Shown here one piece after another: positions 7,208 to 11,607 of a stretch of DNA of 11,607 nucleotides. The notes beneath the pieces are model-generated. The model ran no database searches. It was given only the letters and a program-made list of their open reading frames with translations, and had not been told where the DNA came from. This stretch comes from an uncultured Collinsella sp. Lineage in GTDB: Bacteria > Actinomycetota > Coriobacteriia > Coriobacteriales > Coriobacteriaceae. A program made the translations under genes and the position numbers. Location: positions 1 to 11,607 of the forward strand of contig CALBUZ010000185.1 of NCBI GenBank assembly GCA_937969105.1, written 5' to 3'. Every line of letters starts with the position of its first letter. Position 1 is the stretch's first letter.

Positions 7208-7323
7208 GGGGAGGAATGTAGGCCCGATTTTCGCTCGGTCAAGTCCTGGGCTCGCTCGAAGACCACATTAAGTGGTCTTCGGCTCGTGCGGAATCTACGA
7301 AAATCGGGCCTACATTCCTCCCC
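7208..7323 (-). repeat. Two-tier hairpin repeat family 3, copy B (valS 5' leader)
   Basis: The outer arms are a perfect 26-bp inverted repeat at 7208-7233 and 7298-7323 (starting GGGGAGGAATGTAGG). The inner stem GAAGACCAC (7258-7266) pairs with GTGGTCTTC (7272-7280) around ATTAA. Relative to copy A, the middle G-C pair is A-T here, a compensated change. The core is oriented opposite to copy A. It ends 20 nt upstream of the valS start, so it should be in the valS 5' UTR, or mark the end of an upstream transcript. Confidence 0.87.
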
Positions 7324-7409
7324 TTAGGTATCGATTACTTCAGTCTGAACGACTTCGCTGAGGCTTAAACAAACACACAGAATAACACAGGTAGTTGGGG
7401 TTATTGCGC

Positions 7410-7455
7410 ATATATAAAATAGCCTCCGACCGCGGGTGGTCGAAGGCTATTTGCA
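7410..7455 (-). terminator. Intrinsic terminator after clpX
   Basis: On the minus strand AAATAGCCTTCGACC (7452-7438) pairs with GGTCGGAGGCTATTT (7431-7417): 15 pairs including one G-U, with a 6-nt loop, followed by a TTTATATAT-rich tract. It starts about 20 nt past the clpX stop. It should end the clpP-clpX transcript and separate it from valS. The A-run on the other side would also allow function on the plus strand. Confidence 0.85.
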
Positions 7456-7474
7456 AACACGTTTTAGGGCAGGT

Positions 7475-8887
7475 CTAGCCGTAGATGCGCTGGGGCTGCT
7501 CTTCGCCCTTGACGGCGGCTTCGGTTACGACGACCTTGGCAACGCCCTCCTCGCTGGGGAGGTCGAACATCGTCTGCTGCAGCACGTCCTCGCAGATGGC
7601 GCGCAGGCCGCGGGCGCCGGTCTTGCGGGCAAGCGCCATGCGGGCGATCTCGTGCAGGGCGGCGTCCTCAAACTCAAGCTCAACGTCCTCGAGCTGGAAC
7701 ATCTTGCGATACTGACGCACCACGGCGTTCTTGGGCTCGGTCAGGATCGACACCAGGTCGTCCTCGTCGAGCGCCTGCGTCTGAGTGACGACGGGCGTAC
7801 GACCCACGAACTCAGGGATCATGCCAAAGGCGTTGAGGTCCTGCGGGAGCACCTGGCGCAGCAGGTCGTTCTCATCGACCGAAGTGGGGCCGGCGATCTC
7901 GGAGTTAAAGCCCACGCCCTTGTTGCCCACGCGGTCGGCGATGATCTTGTCTAGACCAACGAAGGCACCGCCGCAGATGAACAGGATGTTGGTCGTGTCG
8001 ATCTGCAGCAGCTCCTGCTGGGGATGCTTGCGGCCGCCGGTGGGCGGAACGCTGGCAACCGTGCCCTCAAGAATCTTAAGCAGCGCCTGCTGAACGCCCT
8101 CGCCCGAAACGTCACGGGTGATGGAGAGGTTCTCGGCCTTGCGGGCGATCTTGTCGATCTCGTCCACGTAGATGATGCCCACCTGCGCGCGCTCAATGTC
8201 GCCATCGGCGGCGTTGATGAGCTTGAGCAGGATGTTCTCAACGTCCTCGCCAACGTAACCGGCCTCGGTGAGCGCGGTGGCATCGGCAATGGCAAACGGC
8301 ACCTCGAGGATGCGCGCGAGCGTCTGGGCCAGCAGCGTCTTACCGGTACCGGTGGGGCCGAGCAGCAGAATATTGGACTTGGCGAGCTCCACCTCGTCCA
8401 TGTCATCGTCAAACTGGGCGCCCATGCCCGAGGCCTCGTCAAGGGCGGACACCGCGGCACCGCCCTCGATCACGCGACGGTAGTGGTTGTACACGGCAAC
8501 CGACATGGCGCGCTTAGCATCTTCCTGGCCCATAACATAGGCCGAAAGCTCGTCATAGATCTCGTGCGGCGTCGGCACGTGCGTGATGACCTGACGGTCG
8601 TCCTCGAGCTCAAAGCCCTCGGTCTCAGGGTCAACGGCGGGCTGGGATGCAGCCTGGCCGTGGTCGTTGAGGAAACCCGGGAGATTGCCGTTGCGGGCAG
8701 CGTCCATAAAGTCCGAAGCCAGTGACTCCTCAAGGATCTCGGAGCAGGCGGCAACGCACTCGTCACAGATAAAGATGTTGGTCGGGCCCTTTACGAGACG
8801 ACGGACCTGGCCCTGCTCTTTACCGCAGAAGGAGCAGCGGATGGGGTTGCCGTTCTCGTCAAAGTTATCCTGCATGTTACCTGCCAT
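7475..8887 (-). CDS. clpX: ATP-dependent Clp protease ATP-binding subunit ClpX
   Basis: ClpX is the AAA+ unfoldase that feeds substrates to ClpP. It is 470 residues, longer than the ~420 common in the family; extra acidic sequence lies at residues ~75-100 and at ~146-170 (before the Walker A strand). The N-terminal zinc-binding domain has Cys18, Cys21, Cys41 and Cys44. Walker A GPTGTGKT is at 177-184, pore loop GYVG at 210-213, and Walker B with DEID around 238-245. The RKH-type pore loop (GGRKHPQQE) and the ClpP-docking loop (VGF here, IGF or LGF elsewhere) are visible. ATG 8887 is preceded by AAGGA with 8-nt spacing. It begins one base after the clpP stop, so the two genes are co-transcribed and probably translationally coupled. 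Confidence 0.98.
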   Translation of the reverse strand: MAGNMQDNFDENGNPIRCSFCGKEQGQVRRLVKGPTNIFICDECVAACSEILEESLASDFMDAARNGNLPGFLNDHGQAASQPAVDPETEGFELEDDRQVITHVPTPHEIYDELSAYVMGQEDAKRAMSVAVYNHYRRVIEGGAAVSALDEASGMGAQFDDDMDEVELAKSNILLLGPTGTGKTLLAQTLARILEVPFAIADATALTEAGYVGEDVENILLKLINAADGDIERAQVGIIYVDEIDKIARKAENLSITRDVSGEGVQQALLKILEGTVASVPPTGGRKHPQQELLQIDTTNILFICGGAFVGLDKIIADRVGNKGVGFNSEIAGPTSVDENDLLRQVLPQDLNAFGMIPEFVGRTPVVTQTQALDEDDLVSILTEPKNAVVRQYRKMFQLEDVELEFEDAALHEIARMALARKTGARGLRAICEDVLQQTMFDLPSEEGVAKVVVTEAAVKGEEQPQRIYG

Positions 8888-8888
8888 C

Positions 8889-9509
8889 CTAGGCGTCCTT
8901 CACGGCGAGGTCGCGCGAGGTGACGATACGGTCGATCAGGCCGTAGTCGAGGGCCTCGGCAGCGGTCAGGTAATTGTCGCGCTCGGTATCGGCCTGGACC
9001 TTCTCGATCGGCTGGCCCGAGGCATCGGACAGGATCTGGTTGAGCTCGCGGCGGGTCTTCTTGATCTCCTCGGCCACGATCTCGATTTCGGTCTGCTGGC
9101 CCTGGGCACCGCCGCTGGGCTGATGAATCATGACCTTGGAGTGCGGCAGGCAGAAGCGCTTGCCCTTGGCGCCGGCCGAAAGCAGCACGGCGGCCATGGA
9201 CGCGGCCATACCGACGCAGATGGTGGAAACCTGCGGCTTAATGAAGTTCATGGTGTCCAGAATCGCCAGGCCGGAGTAGACCTCGCCACCGGGCGAATTG
9301 ATGTAGAGCGAGATATCCTTCTCGGCATCCTGGCTCTCAAGATGCAGCAGCTGGGCAACGACCAGGTTGGCGCTGACGGAGTTAATCTCCTCGCCCAAGA
9401 AGATGATGCGGTCGTTGAGCAGGCGCGAATAGATATCGTAGCTGCGCTCGCCGCGCGGCGTCTGCTCGATAACGTATGGCACGAGGGCGGAATCGAACTT
9501 AGCGATCAT
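8889..9509 (-). CDS. clpP: ATP-dependent Clp protease proteolytic subunit ClpP
   Basis: ClpP is the tetradecameric serine peptidase of ClpXP, in the cytosol. From the start chosen here it is 206 residues. The catalytic triad is complete: Ser104 in GMAASMAA, His129 in MIHQPSGG, Asp178 in TERDNYL, with the 25- and 49-residue spacings seen in E. coli ClpP. The N-terminal [11 protein letters not shown] segment and the INSPGG oxyanion-hole motif are present. Three in-frame ATGs exist (9521, 9515, 9509). ATG 9509 is chosen because GGAG lies 6 nt upstream, while the others lack a well-placed site; the true start could be 12 nt earlier. Only one base separates its stop from clpX. No CtsR, CIRCE or HAIR-like operator is seen upstream. 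Confidence 0.97.
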   Translation of the reverse strand: MIAKFDSALVPYVIEQTPRGERSYDIYSRLLNDRIIFLGEEINSVSANLVVAQLLHLESQDAEKDISLYINSPGGEVYSGLAILDTMNFIKPQVSTICVGMAASMAAVLLSAGAKGKRFCLPHSKVMIHQPSGGAQGQQTEIEIVAEEIKKTRRELNQILSDASGQPIEKVQADTERDNYLTAAEALDYGLIDRIVTSRDLAVKDA

Positions 9510-9554
9510 ACGCATCTCCATTTCTCTTACGGACCAATAATGGTTCTAGACAAA

Positions 9555-9595
9555 CGTACGGTGCCCGCATGCTATGCATTGGCTGGCACCGTACG
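9555..9595 (-). terminator. Hairpin between tig and clpP, possible weak terminator
   Basis: CGTACGGTGCC (9555-9565) and GGCACCGTACG (9585-9595) form a perfect 11-bp stem around a 19-nt loop that itself holds a GCAT/ATGC pairing. On the minus strand it is followed by TTTGTCT, a poor U-run. It probably ends or slows tig transcription before clpP, and partial read-through is likely. Confidence 0.5.
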
Positions 9596-9671
9596 AAGCA
9601 ACCGGATAACCGGCTTATAACTTTACCCCATCACGGGCGCATCCATGCGCTCGCGGAAAAGGTGGCGAGAA

Positions 9672-10970
9672 TTACTCGGCGTCCTTGGCGGTCTCGTCGA
9701 CCTCGGTCACCTTGGCGTTCTCGACCAGGTGGTCGACGGCCTTGGAGCGACGGATGGACTCGCGGACGGCAGGCATGCGGCCATCGGCGATGAACTCGGC
9801 CTTGGAAGCCTCGACGTCCTTGACGCCGGCCTTCTCGAACTCGGCGTTAATGTCGTCCTCGGTGACCTCGATCTTGAGCTCACGGGCGAGGGCGTCGAGC
9901 GCCAGGGACTCACGGGCAACGTCGTTGGCCTGCTTGTGCAGGTCGCCGATGAACTGCTCCATGGTCAGGCCGGAAGCGGGCAGCCAGGTGTCCAGCGTCA
10001 TGCCGCGGGCAGCGAGGTTGGACAGGAAGTTCTGGCCGAGCTCCTCAAAGACGGACTGCTCGTAGTCGGCATCCATCTCGTCGAGCTGCAGGCGCTCAGC
10101 AAGAGCGGAGACGCAACGGTTCTCCTTCTCGGCCGGCAGGCGGGAAGCCTTGTCCTGCTCGATCTCGAGCTTGATAGCGTCGCGCATGGCCTCGATGCTG
10201 TCGAAGCCAAAGTCGGACTTGACGAGCTCGTCGGTGAGCTCGGGGGTGTTGCGGACCTTGATACCCTTGACGGTGACCTCGACAGTGTGGGTCTCGGCCT
10301 CCTCGCCCTCCTCGACCTCGTCGGTCCAGGTGACGGTCTTGACGTCGTCAACGTTGGCGCCGATCAGGGCCTCGTTGAACTCCTTGGGGTTGCTGTCGCT
10401 ACCGGCGATGAGCATGCGGCCCTCGGCAGCGAAGTTGTCGGCGTTCTCGACGGCCTTGAGGTCGACGGTCACGTAGTCGTCAGCCTCGACGGCGCGACCC
10501 TCGACGTCCTCGAAGGTGGCACGGTAGTTGAGGAGCATCTCGACCTGGTTGTTGATCTCGGACTCGGTGACCTCCGCGGGAGGCATCTCGATCTCGACAG
10601 CGTCGAAGGAGGAGAGCTCAGCGGCAGGACGCAGGGAGAACTCGACGGTGTAGGTGTAGTCCTCGTGATCCTTAGCGAGGTCGAGCTCCTTGTAGTCACC
10701 GCTCTTGGTGGGGACGATGTCCAGCTCGTTGAGGACGACGGGCTCGTTGGCGGCGATCAGGTCGTTGGTGGCCTGAGCGAGGGTAGCCTCGGCGCCAAGA
10801 GCAGAGTCGATGACCGGACGGGGAGCCTTACCGGCGCGGAAGCCAGGGAAGCGGTACTTCTTGGCGGTGTCCTTGTAGGCCTTCTTGATCGCGGCGTCGA
10901 CGTCGGCGGCCGGGATGGTGACCGTAGCGGTGAGCTTGGCGTCCTTGACGTCAGAAGCGGTGATGTTCAA
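9672..10970 (-). CDS. tig: Trigger factor (ribosome-associated chaperone and peptidyl-prolyl isomerase)
   Basis: Trigger factor binds at the ribosome exit tunnel and shields nascent chains. From TTG 10970 it has 432 residues, the usual length. The ribosome-docking signature GFRAGKAP is at residues 43-50. The FKBP-like PPIase domain spans roughly 150-245 (from ADDYVTVDL to VTVKGIKV) and is very acidic around the EEVEEGEE-type stretch. The C-terminal helical chaperone domain follows, ending in an acidic tail. TTG 10970 is preferred because AGGAGG (10977-10982) sits exactly 6 nt upstream and MNITASD is a natural N-terminus. ATG 10985 would include that Shine-Dalgarno sequence in the coding region, and ATG 11027 overlaps the likely promoter. 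Downstream, clpP and clpX complete the tig-clpP-clpX order common in bacteria. Confidence 0.95.
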   Translation of the reverse strand: MNITASDVKDAKLTATVTIPAADVDAAIKKAYKDTAKKYRFPGFRAGKAPRPVIDSALGAEATLAQATNDLIAANEPVVLNELDIVPTKSGDYKELDLAKDHEDYTYTVEFSLRPAAELSSFDAVEIEMPPAEVTESEINNQVEMLLNYRATFEDVEGRAVEADDYVTVDLKAVENADNFAAEGRMLIAGSDSNPKEFNEALIGANVDDVKTVTWTDEVEEGEEAETHTVEVTVKGIKVRNTPELTDELVKSDFGFDSIEAMRDAIKLEIEQDKASRLPAEKENRCVSALAERLQLDEMDADYEQSVFEELGQNFLSNLAARGMTLDTWLPASGLTMEQFIGDLHKQANDVARESLALDALARELKIEVTEDDINAEFEKAGVKDVEASKAEFIADGRMPAVRESIRRSKAVDHLVENAKVTEVDETAKDAE

Positions 10971-10994
10971 CACGTTCCTCCTCATACTGCCCAG

Positions 10995-11024
10995 CTTATC
11001 TGAGGTGCTGGTACCTTTATGCAA
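10995..11024 (-). promoter_or_regulatory. Weak candidate tig promoter
   Basis: On the minus strand TTGCAT (11024-11019) is followed after 18 nt by GATAAG (11000-10995). The match is modest. A start near 10988 would give a very short leader just upstream of AGGAGG (10982-10977). Co-transcription from the tRNA-Leu promoter is the alternative. Confidence 0.28.
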
Positions 11025-11061
11025 CAAAGAGTCGCGACGGCAGGAGCCGACGCAGGTGCGT

Positions 11062-11145
11062 TGGTGCGGGCGAAAGGACTCGAACCTTCACGGGAATCCC
11101 ACCAGAACCTAAATCTGGCGCGTCTACCAATTCCGCCACGCCCGC
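11062..11145 (-). tRNA. tRNA-Leu, anticodon UAG
   Basis: The minus-strand sequence folds as a class II tRNA. The acceptor stem pairs GCGGGCG (11145-11139) with CGCCCGC (11072-11066), followed by discriminator A and an encoded CCA (11064-11062). The D arm contains TTGGTAGAC. The anticodon stem CCAGA/TCTGG holds loop TTTAGGT with anticodon TAG. A long variable arm (TGGGATTCCCG) and the T loop TTCGAGT follow. The long variable arm plus UAG identify leucine (codons CUN, mainly CUA/CUG). It lies 91 nt upstream of tig on the same strand, with no strong terminator between them. Confidence 0.97.
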
Positions 11146-11241
11146 ATGAGCGCACAGACTAGGAATGATAGCAGATACGAACGACAAGCGCACGCACACC
11201 TTTTACAGGCTCACGACCTCACCACGAGTTACAGCGGAACA

Positions 11242-11278
11242 GGGTAGCTAAAAAAGCCCCGTCCCAAATTAGCTACCC
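11242..11278. repeat. Palindromic repeat family 1, copy 3
   Basis: GGGTAGCTAA (11242-11251) and TTAGCTACCC (11269-11278) form a perfect 10-bp stem around a 17-nt loop containing GCCCCGTCCC. This is the best-formed of the three copies. It lies between the molybdoenzyme gene end and tRNA-Leu. On the minus strand a run of six T precedes the closing arm rather than following it, so ordinary intrinsic termination is doubtful. Confidence 0.8.
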
Positions 11279-11292
11279 CCATCGGCTATCTC

Positions 11293-11328
11293 CTGCAGCC
11301 CACAATTCGGCCGAAAAGTGGGCTGCAG
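11293..11328. repeat. Perfect inverted repeat 3' of the molybdoenzyme gene
   Basis: CTGCAGCCCAC (11293-11303) and GTGGGCTGCAG (11318-11328) form an 11-bp stem. The 14-nt loop contains the palindrome TTCGGCCGAA. It begins 42 nt past the stop of the minus-strand gene. No U-run follows on the minus strand; TTTCCCC follows on the plus strand. It may stabilise or end the upstream mRNA. Confidence 0.65.
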
Positions 11329-11370
11329 TTTCCCCGGGCTAGGCAAAGAGCGGCGGCTGCGGCTCCTCGC

Positions 11371-11607
11371 CTACTCCCCCAGCAGTGCCTTCTCGGGCGT
11401 GATCGGCAGCGAGCGCACCTGGTGGCCGGTGGCGTGTGCGACGGCCGAGGCAACGGCGGCGAGCGGCGTGTTGATGACGACCTCGCCGATCGACTTGGCG
11501 CCAAACGGGCCCGTCGGCTCGTAGCTCGGCTCAAAGGCCACGCGAATGCTGCCGATATCCAGGCGCGTGGGCAGCTTGTAGCTCATAAAGTTGCCGGTGC
11601 GCAGGCG
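11371..11607 (-). CDS. Xanthine dehydrogenase-family molybdopterin-binding subunit, C-terminal end only
   Basis: Seventy-eight C-terminal residues are visible; the gene continues beyond the right edge. The frame is open through the last base, so the internal ATG at 11586 is not the start. The segment YKLPTRLDIG, then EPTGPFGAKSIGE, matches the C-terminal region of the large molybdenum-cofactor subunit of xanthine dehydrogenase and aldehyde oxidase-type hydroxylases. The Glu ending GAKSIGE corresponds to the conserved active-site glutamate that acts as base in these enzymes. It is followed by a helix (PLAAVASAVAHATG) and a typical short LPITPEKAL end. The substrate (purine, aldehyde or other heterocycle) cannot be decided from this fragment. 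Two inverted repeats follow its stop. Confidence 0.88.
   Translation of the reverse strand, partial: RLRTGNFMSYKLPTRLDIGSIRVAFEPSYEPTGPFGAKSIGEVVINTPLAAVASAVAHATGHQVRSLPITPEKALLGE

Noticed and set aside
4422..7271. A 949-codon open frame on the plus strand antisense to all of valS
   Set aside because: It mirrors valS codon by codon; high GC at third positions of valS suppresses stops on the opposite strand. The Leu/Val/Gly/His/Asp-rich product has no recognisable domain, and valS carries all its own motifs.
7188..7412. Possible T-box leader before valS
   Set aside because: No TGGNACCGCG-type T-box sequence or specifier-loop arrangement is visible on the minus strand; the structure present is the family 3 repeat.
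9510..9671. Heat-shock operator (CtsR, CIRCE, HAIR or ClgR type) upstream of clpP
   Set aside because: None of these consensus motifs could be found; only the 11-bp hairpin is present.
9645..11003. A 452-codon plus-strand frame antisense to tig
   Set aside because: Same cause: a low-complexity Leu/Val/Gly/Asp composition generated by the biased codons of tig, with no motif or ribosome binding site.
11371..11586. A complete small 71-residue protein starting at ATG 11586
   Set aside because: The frame stays open to the window edge with coding-like residues, and the sequence matches the C-terminus of a much larger molybdopterin subunit.

Overview
The window looks chromosomal, from a high-GC, low-complexity-operon actinobacterium of the class Coriobacteriia, most likely Collinsella or a close relative. 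This is an inference from GC-rich codon use, GGAGG-type ribosome binding sites, a tRNA gene with encoded CCA, and the style of the ClpX, ClpP, trigger factor and DUF1667 proteins. No database search was possible.

Layout. On the plus strand from the left edge: the C-terminal two thirds of an NAD/FAD-dependent oxidoreductase, then 4 nt later a small cysteine-rich DUF1667 protein (a pair usually found with GlpA-type glycerol-3-phosphate dehydrogenases). A 406-bp gene-free, AT-richer, hairpin-rich stretch follows, then an M24-family Xaa-Pro peptidase. The rest runs on the minus strand. Read in transcription order from the right edge: the end of a xanthine dehydrogenase-type molybdopterin subunit (cut by the window), tRNA-Leu(UAG), tig, clpP, clpX, valS and folC. 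folC is convergent with the peptidase.

Function. tig-clpP-clpX is a protein-quality-control block: trigger factor folds nascent chains and ClpXP degrades proteins. valS charges tRNA-Val. folC makes and polyglutamylates folates. The left-edge pair and the right-edge molybdoenzyme are redox enzymes unrelated to this core block.

The unusual content is intergenic. Nearly every gap holds long inverted repeats that fall into at least three families with more than one copy here: (1) a ~35-bp near-palindrome with a GGTAGCT/AGCTACC stem, three copies; (2) a 73-bp hairpin with conserved feet and a covarying inner stem, two copies that align without gaps and bracket the peptidase gene; (3) a ~120-bp two-tier hairpin with a nearly identical 50-nt core but unrelated, self-complementary outer arms, two copies in inverted orientation bracketing valS. 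A 154-bp AT-rich palindrome upstream of the peptidase carries a strong promoter-like sequence, and the folC leader resembles an attenuator. These elements are the most likely undescribed biology in the window.
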